This document shows, piece by piece, positions 32,736 through 44,519 of a DNA stretch of 64,000 nucleotides. The stretch is from Auricularia sp. M13 (Eukaryota > Basidiomycota > Agaricomycetes > Auriculariales > Auriculariaceae): contig CM073199.1 in assembly GCA_037042915.1 (NCBI GenBank), forward strand, positions 3,286,001-3,350,000, in the 5' to 3' direction. Position numbers and translations under genes: made by a program. The notes beneath the pieces were generated by a model. The model saw only the letters and a list, made by a program, of their open reading frames with translations. It was not told the DNA's origin and did not search any database. Position 1 is the first letter of the stretch, and each line of letters opens with the position of its first letter.

Positions 32736-34011
32736 GTGGGCGCGGTGCAACGGCTGGGTGTGTGTGGGGGTAAGAACGCAAGGTTCGGCGGCCCGAAACC
32801 GCACGCGCTTTACTTATATATCACCCCCATCCGCAGGTGGCACCCCGGGTGGGCGGACAAAAGAGCTGCGCTTCGGATCAAGACACGTTGCTTATTGTCC
32901 TCTACATCCGAACGTGGTTCATGATCAGGCAGCATGAGGCGCGCGTGGTGCGCGTCTTGGAACTCCGATGCTCCTCCTCATTCCGAGTGTGTGTTTGCGT
33001 GCTAGGTGAACAATTTATCTGGTTTATTCACTGTGTGGGTGACTTGTCGTCTTACTCAAGCCGTTCGTGTGCGACACCGGACGGTGCACATTATTGCACG
33101 GCGGTTGCTCTCATTTCAAGACTGCGACGCATTCATCTCATGCAGGAATGGGAAATGGGTGAGAACGAGCAGCATCCCACAAATGTACTATGTAGTATAG
33201 TTATAACAAAAACTCAGCCCGAATGAATGGGCTCAGTTTGCATTACATAAATTTGTTAAGTCTCTGAGCCTATGCTGCACTGCGCGTTTCTGAGAATATG
33301 AGAACGCCTACTTATACAGATCGCGTCATCCGGAGCGCAGATGGCGTGGCAACGTTGGTATATAAGATCGCATCAACCACTCAATGAAGTGAATTCTTCC
33401 CTCCTGCACCAGTGTCCCGTCTCCTTTCCTCCGGGCCTTTCTTGAACCCTTGCTGTCGTCTTTAGCAGAGACCCGGAACGTATCTTCGGGTGCTGCTGTG
33501 TGCCCATACTACCGCGCTTGCTGTTCGGCCAGCTTGCATTTCGAAAAAAAAATTGTGCCGTGCACGATGTCCTTTCTTTCCCGCTTCAGTGTCGACGAGA
33601 TTTGCTGCTAAATACGCCTGGAATAGGCGGGAATGTCATCGAAGGTCTCGGGCTTGCTGGCGGCTTAACATCGCGGCCTCAGTCACCGTATCTTGGCTTG
33701 GAACTGACTGTGTGAAAATCCGATCTGGGGGTCCCGGTCCGCTCGTACCGCTTACCATACTGTTTTCCCATTCTCACGGCTGGGAGCACTTGTCTACCGG
33801 ACTGAATGCAGCAGCTCCCGAGTTGGGCGGCGCTGCCGAACAAAGGGCCCTGTGTTAGATAATAGACATAGAACTCTCTGGAACCGCGGCTAATCAACCC
33901 GTGCACTCGCCGACTGGCCGGACAAGCTCATAGCGCATAAATACTACTGCTGCCAGCTGGAGATGTCCTGCACCCTTTGTTGAACTTCACAGTCGACGCT
34001 GATCGCACACG
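32736..34011. other. Intergenic, divergent promoters
   Basis: About 1.3 kb between a minus-strand and a plus-strand gene. TATA-like motifs: TTATATA at about 32813, GGTATATAAG at about 33357 and CATAAATA at about 33936, the last some 75 bp before the glutathione transferase ATG. No gene between them is supported, although a short transcript from 33357 cannot be excluded. Confidence 0.45.
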
Positions 34012-34886
34012 ATGGCCCAGTCTAACCGCTACGAAATCACCTACTGGCGTCTCCCGGCCTTGGGAGATCTGCCGCGCATGCTGCTCGACGTCGCGGGAGT
34101 ACCGTACGAGAACACATTCGTGGACAGGGAGGCCTGGAACGGCGGACTCAAGGACACCATGACGTTCGGCAAAATTCCCAGGCTCACGATCCACGGCCCT
34201 GATGGCACCAAGAAGGTTTGCAGCATCTATTAGCGCTCTCAAGCTTCGCTGACGAGTGGATCTTGTGGAAATCGCAGGAGATCTTCGAGACCATCGCCAT
34301 CGAGTCGTACCTTGCCGAAACCCTCTCCCTCGTCCCGGGGCCTGACGCATTCTCGCGCGCGGAGTGTCTGAGCGTCGTGTCGTCCCTTAAGGACATGATG
34401 GACAAGGTGAACAAGGCGAGCGCCCTACCGACTGTCGAGGAGCGCCGCGAGGCGCACAAGAAAAACATCGCGGAGCTGATCCCCTCCTTCCTTCGCTACC
34501 ATGAGCGTTTCGTCATTTCCCGCGGAGGGCCATACTACTTCGGGAACAAGGTACGTGCCTCGCTGAAACGATGAGTAGAGTTATGCTCAGAATCGTGAAT
34601 GACGCAGCTCACTGTCGCTGACCTCATGCTCTACGCCGCATCCCTCAACCTCGCCGCCATGTACGGCAACAACAGTCCGCTGAAGACGGGACAGTACCCG
34701 TCGCTCGCCAAGCTGATTGAGACGCTCGACGGCGGCCGTGCCGGCGACTATGCGCGCAACCGTCGCCTTAGGTATGTGCTGACATTGCGCAGTCAGGAAC
34801 ACACGGACTGATTGAACGCATGCAGCGCGAACTTCGTCTGGCATGAGGATGAGCAGAAGTGGGGCCTGCCTGTCAAGAAAGATTGA
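34012..34886 (+). CDS. Glutathione S-transferase
   Basis: Four exons: 34012-34215, 34257-34550, 34608-34771, 34826-34886, about 240 residues. The introns are 41-57 bp with standard signals. The N-terminal half is a thioredoxin-like fold: YEITYWRLPALGDLPRMLLDVAGVPYE, then FGKIPRLTI, where the conserved cis-Pro binds the glutathione backbone, then SQEIFETIAIESYLAE with the glutathione-contacting acidic/Ser pair replaced by Q-E. The C-terminal helical half includes LTVADLMLY. Cytosolic GSTs of this layout conjugate glutathione to electrophiles; the spacing is closest to fungal sigma-like forms. Tyr10 or Tyr11 could serve as the catalytic Tyr. Confidence 0.85.
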
Positions 34887-35013
34887 GCCGATTCATTAGC
34901 AAAGACGTGAGATGCGCGATACAACATGTAAGAATTATGCGATCACTTTGCCAACCACGGCGTGTCTAAAATCTAGTGGCATGTGCAAGGCCTTCAAGTA
35001 AGAGTCCAATTCT

Positions 35014-36519
35014 CTAAGATGTTTCGAGTAACTTCTGTGCGCGAGTGAACCAGTCTTCGGTACTGCCGTGCGCCATGGTCGTTATGCGTGCGAATGTGGT
35101 TATCTCGACATCCGAGGCATGTGCCACGAGTTCGACGCCCCTGAGCGCGAGCGTAATGTTGGTCATGTCGGCTTCGATGTCGACCACGAACGACTCGACG
35201 TCGACGGAGAAACCTCCATGGTCTTCCCATCCATCGGCTTCAAGAACGAGAACCCGTAGTACAGTGCATGAGAGGCTGCTCATGTCATCCTCAGATGCAT
35301 GATACCGGCCTGGAGGGTACAGCAATCGGGAGAAGTCAATGCTTAGTGCCCGGAGCACAGGTAGATTTTGCACTCCCAACGCAAGGAGCGCCTCCCATGC
35401 AAGGTCGGTGAGAGAGATGGCCACCAGGAGCCAGGGCTGCGATGTGACGATGCTGCCCACGACGGGTGCGTCCCAGAATGGTTCAAGATCTATGGTCGTG
35501 AAGCCCGTAAGTGTGCGCTTTTGCTTTGCATCCTCGGATGCTACCTCGATGAGCCCCATGAATTCCCCCACATCCACGAAGTGGGATTCGATGAGGCCGA
35601 TGTGGACAGTGAACCGGCGCGTCGGGACGCAGACCATGACGACATCGGGGTCGCGGTACTCAACGCGTAGAGCAACGTCAGAGATTCCGGACATTGGAAG
35701 GTGCTGAAGAGTGGCCCATGCGGAAGTGCAGCCTCGTGATTCCAGACGCTTCAATGAGCACAACAAATGTAGAGTTTCCGGAGCAGGAGGTTCTGCGGGG
35801 AAGGGCGGAGGCGGCTATTCGCTGTTGGATCCCGAATATTGACCCCAGAAATTGAGTGAGAGCGACTGCATTTTCGGGAACATTGCGGTAATACGGTCCA
35901 GGGCATCGAAAGGGACACGCCAGCGAGGGTCCTCGTCAGATTCGTCTAACCTAGAGGCTGGATTGTACGCCCAGCGCGAGATGCCAACGTGCTGCATGGA
36001 CGGGAATGTCAGAGCGCCCAGCGGCTGAAAGACGAACGTCGCTTCTTCTAAGTCGATGCTGGTGAGTTGCGATACATAGTCGGCCAGACGGCTCGGCGCA
36101 GAAATTATGGAGTCGAGGTTGTTACGTGAGCAGACGATGCGCAGCGTACGAAGGAGAGGAATGGGCACGCATAGTGCTTCTAAAAGGCGATCCTCGTGCC
36201 ATGTGTAGATGAGCAAGTCGGTAATTCTGTGCATGTTGGCTGCCAGCGCTTCGAAGGCGGGTAGAAATTCTTCTAATGGAGTCGCGCAAAAGAATTTGAC
36301 CTTGACAGGAAGACCGTTTCGACGGTTGATACGGCGGAGGAAGTCAGGAATGCTGTGGCGCCTTCCAACCTGGGCACAGCTCTAAAATAATGGATGCTCT
36401 TGAGTCACCTCAAACCACCGTTTGGAAACCATAGAGCATTGATAGAGGTCCTTGGGATACTCGCAGCTGTCGAAGAACCGAACAAGAATTTCGTCGGGCA
36501 CAGCGTCGATATGAACCAT
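35014..36519 (-). CDS. F-box protein
   Basis: The start at 36519 opens a typical F-box: MVHIDAVPDEILVRFFDS followed by PKDLYQCSMVSKRWFE (residues about 5-40). F-box proteins bring substrates to the SCF ubiquitin ligase through Skp1. A 39-bp intron (36408-36370, ending GCCCAG) leads into a long leucine-rich helical body, about 450 residues overall. An in-frame TAG at 35817-35815 lies in a stretch of about 50 bp that begins GTCAAT and ends CCCCGCAG, so it is best read as a short intron with a weak 5' site, joining LNFWG to PPAPETLHLL; otherwise the gene is truncated. Substrate unknown. Confidence 0.7.
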
Positions 36520-36931
36520 TGCAAACGTCGGGCCAAAGTCGGCTAGCAAAAAATCACTACAAAGCCGTGCGAAGCGCGCAGGAGGAGTGGGCGGGGTCCT
36601 ACAACATCAGAAGCGTTAGCGCTAGAGCGGCGGACACGTCGATGCATACCGAGCGTCAGGCAGGCTTGGGGTGGAAGCAGGTGGACAAGAGTCGATTTCG
36701 GTTAAGGCCGCCACAGACGTCCAACATCGGTGTCAAGCGTCGTCCAATCCGGTTGAGATGAGTCAACTCGACCTTGTTGTCATGGGATCAACTTACAGGG
36801 AATAGTGGACATTGAGCCATTATCTGGATCATGGTACTCTCACACGCCTTCCACGTTACGCGACAACATCACCGCCCGAGGACAACAAGAGCTCAGAAAA
36901 CTCCTTCACTATCGACTACACCTCCACAGTT
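36520..36931. other. Intergenic between two minus-strand genes
   Basis: About 410 bp: upstream region of the F-box gene and 3' end of the peptidase gene. No RNA gene or repeat seen. Confidence 0.4.
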
Positions 36932-39725
36932 TCACGTCTTCACCGCCTTTGCAAACCACTCCCTAGTCGTCTCCCAAACGACGCGGTCGGCTTCAACCCC
37001 GTCCAACGCATGTCCCTGACCCGGAAACACAAGCATTTCTACCTCAACGTCGCCGTTGCGTGCTTTTAGAGCATGGTACAAGGCCCTCCCTTGGGACATT
37101 GGCACCCGAGCGTCTGCGTCCCCGATTAAGAGCAGAACGGGCGCTTTGATATTGGCGACGTGCGCCATGGGCGACGCAGCCTGCATCCGCAGATACTCGT
37201 CAGGCGACGTAATGTGCCCCGTGCTCGCCGGCGTGACAGACTGCCCGAACTGCGCGAAACACCAGTCCGGGATGTCCGTGACATTAACCATGTCGCCGGC
37301 CGCCACAACGGGGTTGCGCAGCGAGACGGCCGAGAAGAAGTCGGGGTATTGGCCAACCACTGTTAAAAATGTCAGATGTCATCCGGTTGTTCCATAGGAC
37401 CGCGGGCATACAATGCGCGCCGAGGAAGCCGCCGTGGCTACCACCGATGATGAACTGTTTTCCAGGCCCGGGCTCCGTTATGCCCAACTGAATGAGATGC
37501 TTCGCGGACGCCATGCATTCCTCTACGTCCAGCTCTCCCGCACGCCCAATCAACTTCTCGATGAAGTGTTGGCCGTGACCGAGCGAACCCGTGTAGTTCA
37601 CCAACGAGACGACATCTGCGACCCAGGAGTGAGTAAACATGACCGATTAGCGAATGAACACGTACAGCCTTCCGCGGCAAATGCTGCCCAGTACGGGAGG
37701 AACTCCGTGGTGGTGATGAAGTGCGGACCTCCATGAGGCATGGTGATACATGGCGCTTTCTTTTTGTCTTTGCGCCTGATGACGATCGTTTCAAGAGGGT
37801 GGTACTCGGGAATACGGATGATCGACGCAGTCAGGTCTCTCAGCGCGGCTGGCGTCTCTGATGGTGACGTCAGCCATTGCCAGATGAAAACTAGCGGGGT
37901 GACAGCGCGTACCTGCCACATGCTCAAGAACCCGCCAGGACACTGCGCCTGAATCGTCAAGAGCACCCAGGAGTAGCTGGGGTACTGTCACAGGGGTATG
38001 GCGTGCGCAAATCAGGCGCCTGTGACCATCCGTTCCAAGAAGGCCCCAGCTAGACACATCGTCTTCGCTCTCCTTTGGTGTGAGTTCCTTCACCTGGCCC
38101 GCATTTGGTCCCTCCAGAGTTACGAGAAGCACTGTTCGACGCGAACCCCACACGGCGTGGATCGCGACCTTCGAACCCAGGAAGGGACGCTGGTCGATGT
38201 AGTCTGCGAAGAGCCCAGGGAACGCGCCTTCGGCCTTGGGCTTGTCGACTATAGGCACAACTTCTTTGTGCATGCCCGTGATCAGGTCTAGCGAGTGCAA
38301 CGACGAGCAGCCTGCGTGCGGCCCGCCGACCTTATTCGCCAGCCAGACGATCTTCGCCTGCTGCGCGTCCGAATCATTGCGGAGCAGGCGGGGGCAGCGG
38401 GCACTGGTCGAGGCTGCCGAGAGCCGCGTGCAGTCGACCACGAGCATCGTATCCTCCGAGTCCTTGCGTTCGCCAGACTGCGTGTAAGCTTGCCCCGAGT
38501 GATCGAACGACCCGCGCAGCGAGGCAGAGGCGCCGCGCGGAAGGTTGAGCTTCCAAATTGCGCTCGGGCGGTTCGTGCAGCCCATGATACCCAGCCTGCG
38601 CCCGTCCGCAGTCTGCTCGTAGCCGCGCGCGATGAGTGTCTCGTCCGCGCTGAAGAGCGCCTGGCCGAACAGCACCGAGTCTGACGGCGTGAGCGACGGC
38701 TGCAGCGTCGCGATAGTCGCGTCGCGGTTATTAGTCCACTGCACCACGAAGAGTGTGGGCCGGCGCCGGGTCTGCAGACGCTCGCCCAAGGAGGGTACGT
38801 AGCGAAACTTCTCAGTGTCCGTCGAAGTGGGAGGGTTTGCCTCGGCCGTATAAACGAGGGCGGTTTCGGAAGGCGAAAAGCTGAGTGAGCCGAACACGTC
38901 TGCGAAAAAGGATCAGAGACTCTCTAGGATGTGAGAGGGTACGATGAGATGGTACGCAGAAACAAGCAGTCCCAAGCTTGCTCTAGCACCATAAGAAGCT
39001 CCGGATATTAAGAAGAATCATAGCAGTTGAGAGGAGTTGCGGGGCTGGTCCAGTCAACAGGCACAAAGCTGAACAGCATGCCAAAGGTGGATCAGGTCCA
39101 GTGTAGCAAGACAGGGTCATCAGCTTCATATTCGTGCGGTCACGAGAAAACAGAGCCCCGAGCGGACTGTGGCGCAGCATTTGTGCAGCTTACGGTGCAG
39201 CATCGACCAGGCGTAATTCCAGTCGCATCGACAGCCAGTCCCAGGTACAGGCACTTACCGTCCGTGTAAAATTCTCCATGGAATTTGGTCACTTCCTGGT
39301 TATTATCGCTTGTGAGCACGACGTCCTTTTCTTTGAATCGACTTGGTACAAACCTTGATGGCTGCAAGTTTAGAGCCACTCCATACTTCGACGAACCGTT
39401 TCTTGCTGTCCCCGGCGTTGGATTCGCGGAGATACGCTAATTGCTTGCCCGACGGCGAAGTCGCGGAGAGCAACACGTCGGACCCGGACTCCGCAGGCGT
39501 GGTGTGGACCGCGGATGGCGTAACCACGAGCGTCCTTGCGAGGCCCCGTTTCACGTTGCGCGTATGGTCGCGAACCGAACTGGTGACACGGATAACTGTA
39601 TCAACGTTAGCACAATTTATCGTATAATTATCTGGCTTACGAAGCGCATTATCATCGTCGTTCAGAAACGTAGCTGAGCCATAGACTGGAAGCTCGGAGA
39701 GCTCGCGGTATACGGATGAGCCCAT
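36932..39725 (-). CDS. Acylaminoacyl-peptidase (prolyl oligopeptidase family S9)
   Basis: Releases N-acylated amino acids from peptides in the cytosol; S9C family. The start at 39725 (MGSSVYRELSELPVYG) fits the family. The N-terminal beta-propeller region runs from 39725 to about 37830 and includes FGSLSFSPSETALVYTAEA. The hydrolase domain has MPHGGPH (oxyanion region), SLVNYTGSLGHGQ, the nucleophile Ser in GGSHGGFLGAH, the Asp in IGDADARVP and the His in FPGQGHALDG. The stop is at 36932. Introns recognised: about 39646-39595, 39357-39301, 39256-38900, one ending near 37870, about 37667-37618 and about 37411-37361. The intron at 39256-38900 is about 357 bp, far longer than its neighbours. Length and triad are complete, so the gene looks functional. 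Confidence 0.9.
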
Positions 39726-40287
39726 TGGGTATGTAATGGTGAGAGGCCAGGCTCGGAACGGTCTCCGGACTCCGCCACTCTTCTTTTCCCCACACTGTGA
39801 TCGCATCCTAGACGCTCTTCGGTCACTATACGGCTTCCAACCCGCCACTAATGCACCTGCCACATAGCATGCGTTATTGGCGCTACTACTACCACTAGCC
39901 GGTACTGGCAGTCCTCGTCCAATTTGACATCGTCTGCTCGCGCATTATAGATGAACGCTGCTGTGCTCTGCGTCCTTGCGCTGAGCGCCGCCAATGATGC
40001 ATAATCTGTATCCAAATCTCTTACGACTCTCACGGTAGCTTCTGTTTGAACCTGTCGCACTTTCGCTCCGTTGAACGACGTCGACGACTCGACGTCTATC
40101 ACCCTCGAGCCCATTCACGTCTAGTCCGACGCGGAATGGTCCCTGCTCGTGCCGTTATTGGTGGATTGTCACTCTTTCCGCGCCTCGGGTCGTCGGATAG
40201 AGTCAGCCTTGTCCTGTGCAACCGTTGCTCTCCAGCCTGCGCTGCCATAAATACCCGAATATTGCAGGCCCGCTGACTGTTGCCACC
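39726..40287. promoter_or_regulatory. Shared upstream region of divergent peptidase and aldolase genes
   Basis: About 560 bp between head-to-head genes. CATAAATAC at about 40246 lies some 40 bp before the aldolase ATG and serves as its TATA box. Minus-strand open frames here have no support. Confidence 0.5.
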
Positions 40288-41245
40288 ATGTTCAAACTCG
40301 CAGGGACGTCCTTCGTCGCGTCTCTGGCCCTGTATGTCTACGCACAACCTGACGCGGTGACGCAAACGATCCTCGATCTCGCGCTGGCCTCAAATATTCT
40401 CGCGCAGCAGAGTGTCTGTGCGTTCCCCCTCGTTCTCTTCCTACGCAGCTATCGTTCAGGTCTCTTGCACAGTCGACGCTTTTGGTCACATATCGGCCCG
40501 GCATCCTACGAACTCGTCGCTCTTCTTTCTGTCGCGCAATCTGGCACCCGCGCAGGTAACGCCTGCGGACATTGTATCCTACAACATCGAAGATGCATCT
40601 CCCGCCGATCCCAACGCGCCCGCAGGCTTCATTGAGCGATTCATCCACTCCGAGCTGTACAAAGCATTTGCGGACGACGATCAAGTGCAATCCGTTGCGC
40701 ACTTCCACGCGAAGGAGGTGCTGCCGTTCAGCGTCTTGCCGCCCGAGACGATGCCGTTCCGGGCGGTCAACCATCTCGGGTCGTTTCTCGGTGCGCATCC
40801 ACAGGCACATATGAGGTTCCTTGGCTAATTAGGCTCGACAGGCGCCGCACCCGCACCAAATTTCGACATCGCGGCCCATTTCGGCGCAGGGACGGACATG
40901 CTCGTGCGCTCGCCGGCCATCGGGTCTGTCCTCGCGCAGACATTCGTCCCGTCCGCACCCGCTGCGTCGTCAGGCATAAACTCGACGGTCCTACCCTTCG
41001 TCCTGATGCGCGGCCACGGCGGGACGGTAGTCGCGCCAACCATTCAACTGGCGGTGTTCCGCTCGGTGTATACGAAGGTCACGGCGGAGGTGCTCGCGCA
41101 GACGGCCGGGATGGGGAGCGTGCAATTCATGAGCGCTGAGGAATGCGAGGCAGCCACAGCGACCCTGTCCGGGCAGGCGCCCAGGGCGTTCAACCTGTGG
41201 AGCGCGCAAGTTGCGGGTGGGGTGCCTGAGATTGTGCCTTCGTAG
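40288..41245 (+). CDS. Secreted class II aldolase/adducin-family protein
   Basis: The start at 40288 follows a CCACC context. A signal peptide comes first (MFKLAGTSFVASLALYVYAQP), then VTQTILDLALASNILAQQ. A short intron (about 37 bp, ending CTACGCAG) is followed by VDAFGHISARHP, a helix, AHFHAKEVLPFSV with two candidate metal His, a 51-bp intron near 40780-40830, and VLMRGHGGTVV with the third His of the family. About 290 residues. Class II aldolases cleave sugar phosphates with Zn; adducin-like members have lost this. A secreted version outside the cell is typical of some Agaricomycete genes, where the substrate is unknown. Confidence 0.8.
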
Positions 41246-41750
41246 TAGGAAATTCAACTCCTCTGCTTCCTTTTGCTCAGAGGGTGACGCGTTCAGTCTC
41301 GAATTGCATGAAAAATTGTGCCTGAAGCAGGTGCGTCCAATCGATGCGTTGCAACGCGGAGGGCTTACAGATTGAAGACGCCATTGGACAAATCCATTAG
41401 CCACCATGTCTTACGCTGCAGCGCTGACTGACGGACGAGAGAATTGCGAATTGGTTGGCGCTGACAGAATTGGCCGGTACTCTCCCATTGCACCAGAATT
41501 GACCGGCGCTGACAAACTCTTATCCGATGTTATAAATCAGTGACCACGTCCCAGATCCGGTCCTTCTGCACATGGTTGAGAGCTCGCTCACCGCCTCTCG
41601 CTCGTTAGGAAGCTGCATAGAGATGGCCTGGAATCTGCGGTTGCTGACCAAGATGCAGGGCTTACGTCACCACTGAGAGACTACATAATCGCGACGCGGA
41701 CGTCGCCGATGTCACCACGATCTTGACCTCTACCTACTGTCATCGCCAGC
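41246..41750. promoter_or_regulatory. Intergenic with TATA-like site
   Basis: About 500 bp between two plus-strand genes. TTATAAATCAG occurs at about 41530, some 220 bp before the dehydrogenase ATG. GGCGCTGACA is repeated at about 41458 and 41504, with a GAATTG(G/A)CCGG motif beside it. Confidence 0.4.
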
Positions 41751-42975
41751 ATGCCGTTCGACTACAAGTACATTGCCGTTGTTGGCGCGACGTCGGGCAT
41801 CGGTGCGGCTGGGATATACGATGACAACGGGCACCGCTGACCGTTATCGCAGGGAAAGCCCTGGCCGAGGCGCTTGTGAACATCCCGTCGCAGCCGACGG
41901 TTATCGCTGTTGGGCGCCGCGAGGAACGTCTCAAGGAGCTCGAGGCGAAGAGCGGCGGCAAGATCAAGGGCCTCGTGTGTGTATCGCAATCTTCCCGCCC
42001 CTTTGCGGTAGTATATCAGGCCCTCATCAGATCCACAGCGCAGATGTCGGAAGCGCGAAGAAGGCCGAGGAGTTCGCGACCAAGTTGATCAAGGAGTACC
42101 CCCAGGTCGGCTGTAACGCTTCTGAAATCAATGGAATGGCACTGATCGTCGCCCAGGTCGACGCTGTCATCATCAACGCTGGTGTTCAACGCGTGCAGGA
42201 CTGGTTCAATCCCGCTAGCATCGATCTCCAAGGTCCGCGTCTATTACTGCTGCCGTGCGGGGTTCTCTAACAAATTGCTTATCTTAGCGCTCGACCAGGA
42301 GTGGGAGCAGAACTACACCGTAGTTTTGCACCTGTCGAAGTATATCCTGACGCACTTCAAGAAACTCAACAAGGGCGCTTTGGTTAGTTGGAGATTTGTC
42401 TTAGCTGGTGTCCTTAACTGAGCGGATCGGTAGGTAACGGTATCATCTGGCCTCGCCGCAGTCCCCAAGGCCGATACTGCCAACTATTGCGCCACCAGTA
42501 AGTCGATACGTTTCCGAACGGCACCTTTCACTCGAATCTCACGCCCACTACTCCATCCAGAGGCCGCCGTGCGCTCGTTGACGCTCAGCCTGCGTGACGC
42601 GTACTACCAGACCCCCATCAGCATTCGCGAAATCTCGCCGCCGTAAGTTCGCCTGTGATTGGTGTGAGACTCAAGTATCCTTGAACTTTGACAGACTCGT
42701 TGAATCGGAGCTTCACGACCAGCAGGGTACTACGGGCGTATACAGCAAATTCTGGGTCCCGCTCAACGAGTACATCCCCCACGTCGTCAAGCAGCTCGTC
42801 GAGGTGCGTCCGGATGTCTATTCTCACGCTTGGATGCCGGCTTACACTAGTCCGATAGACCGACAACGCCGAGATCACGTACCAGTTCTCGGAGAAGGCG
42901 TACTCGCGTTTCGAGTCCGGCAAATTCGAGACCATGATTCAGCGTAAGGCAGAGGTCGCGGCAGCTACCAAGTGA
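41751..42975 (+). CDS. Short-chain dehydrogenase/reductase
   Basis: A Rossmann-fold NAD(P)-dependent oxidoreductase. The ATG at 41751 gives MPFDYKYIAVVGATSGIG; a 50-bp intron interrupts TGxxxGxG and splices to KALAEALV. The residues are in order: the nucleotide-binding GATSGIGKALAE, VGRREERL (Arg favours NADP), ADVGSAKK, INAGVQRV, VSSGLAAVPKAD with the catalytic Ser, NYCATKAAVRSL with YxxxK (intron inside CATK), and IVPPLVES-like ending. The C-terminal region runs to TGA at 42975. About 270 residues and six or more exons with introns of about 50-70 bp. The substrate cannot be told from sequence. Confidence 0.85.
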
Positions 42976-43408
42976 CGATGAACAGTTTTTGATTGTACGT
43001 TGTACACCGGGAAAGAGAAATTGTTATCACTCTGCCAGCGGGAGGTCATTCTAAGGGTTTGGAGAGAAAAGAGACCGGAACGATCGCAGGTAGCTGAACG
43101 AAAACTGATACAAGAGCTCGAGTGATCTGGCGGACTGCTTAGGTAAAACGGGTCGATCTCACTAGTTCTTGGACGGTTCGCGCACATATATGCTTTAACT
43201 CTCCTTCAGACCAAATTTCAGAAAATACGAGTCAATTTTGAACAGTGATGTATAAAAACCTTCCCAGTAGCGAGATACATGTATTGGGCACGTTCGACAT
43301 CCGAGAACTTACGACGTAATGCCTGGAATTTGTGCGTGAACAGCCTGTCCGCCTGAGGTCTGAACGGGAAGTCAACTGCTTCATTTGGGGCGTGGGAATC
43401 TGAAAAAC
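42976..43408. other. Intergenic, convergent genes
   Basis: About 430 bp between the 3' ends of the dehydrogenase and of the first family paralogue. A minus-strand open frame (43538-43218) overlaps the paralogue's end and could be an alternative last exon, but the stop at 43409 matches the end of the second paralogue. Confidence 0.35.
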
Positions 43409-44051
43409 CTACGATCGCCATCGGGATCTCTGACCGGGATCCTGCATGAAGCCAAATGGAATGTCTTTGCGTGGAATATCCAGATTCTTGGACAGTTTGT
43501 CGAGCAGCAGCTCGATTTCGTTTTCCTCCGCGATCCATTTCTCCTCGTCGGTCTCGGCCCTCGCCATTGCCAAGGCGTACACCGCCGCGAAGTCTGACAC
43601 GTCGTCGTCCGCTCCTGCGTGCAGAAGCTCCCGAGCCTTCTTCTTGGCCGCTTCATCTGCCACAGGGATGTCGAGAAGCGTGAAGCCGGGGTCGTATTTT
43701 ACTTTGGTCAATGGAAAATATTGGAGTGCGATGGGGAAAGCGATCTAAATCCGATTGAGCATTGCTATATGGATGGAATGCCAGCACGTACAAACTGTTG
43801 CGAGTCCTCAATGGGACGGTCCCACTTTGTAGCGCTGATAAGAATTGGTAGCATGTTCTCGTGCTTGAGAACTTCCCGCTGAAGTGACTTGTGATGCGAA
43901 AATAGGGCTTCGAATTGGACGGAATTTCTCCGCCGATAGCCTTGGCTAATTTGCTGGCTTGTTGGTCTTTGCTGATGTACCAGCCAGCCCACGCGAGCAA
44001 GACGCCACGGTCATTCCTGGTAGCTGAGGATTCGACTGAGGTTGAGGTCAT
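43409..44051 (-). CDS. Unrecognised small family, paralogue A
   Basis: Two main exons. The first (from 44051) reads MTSTSVESSATRND, then AWAGWYISKDQQASKLAKAIGG; the second (from about 43755) reads IAFPIALQYFPLTKVKYDPGF and ends KDIPFGFMQDPGQRSRWRS. These match paralogues at 44520-45159 and 51762-52513 in order: WAG motif near the start, (I/L)xFPIA at the exon start, and KDIP(F/I)GF(M/I)Q(D/E) near the end. The first exon changes reading frame around 43890, after KPYF, and only the second frame (SATKWDRPIEDSQQF) matches paralogue B, so A may be a decayed copy. About 215 residues. No signal peptide or membrane segment; function unknown. Confidence 0.6.
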
Positions 44052-44519
44052 GTCTCGATGGAGGATGATGTGGATCGTGGAGCCGATTCTACGTTTGCCT
44101 GCCTTTTATACCAAGCACCGGCCCCGGTGATCATCGCCGGGACTTCTGCTATGTACTTAGCCTTCTGTGTACATCAAAGATGAAATCCCACGTGCCACAG
44201 AAGCGAGCGATGATAATACCGGTACGCGTTCGGTCAGTCTTTGCCTGGACCTATGATAGGTTTGATACTCTGGGCTCTTGTTTTAGCAGTGTTTCGTCCA
44301 GTAACTTATAGCACAGGTAGCAGTCATGCTCTATAGCCACTGGCCACGCGGCCTAAAATGCTCGGAAAAAGATCCTACAGTCGAATGACTGGGTACGATT
44401 CCAATTTTCCGAGCAAGTATCAATCAGCTTGTCCGCCCAGATCATGCACCCCGTCCCCCAGGAGCCGATCCCGCATCCTTTGACACGATCAGTACCAGGC
44501 GAAAGTGAATCTAGGCGAC
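44052..44519. other. Intergenic between paralogues A and B
   Basis: About 470 bp, with no gene. Ends upstream of the A start, with TTTTATACC at about 44103, about 50 bp before A's ATG on the minus strand and a candidate promoter element. Confidence 0.4.

Noticed and set aside
39848-40114. Minus-strand frame upstream of the peptidase gene as its first exon
   Set aside because: The peptidase already has a family-typical start at 39725, and no splice sites link the two.
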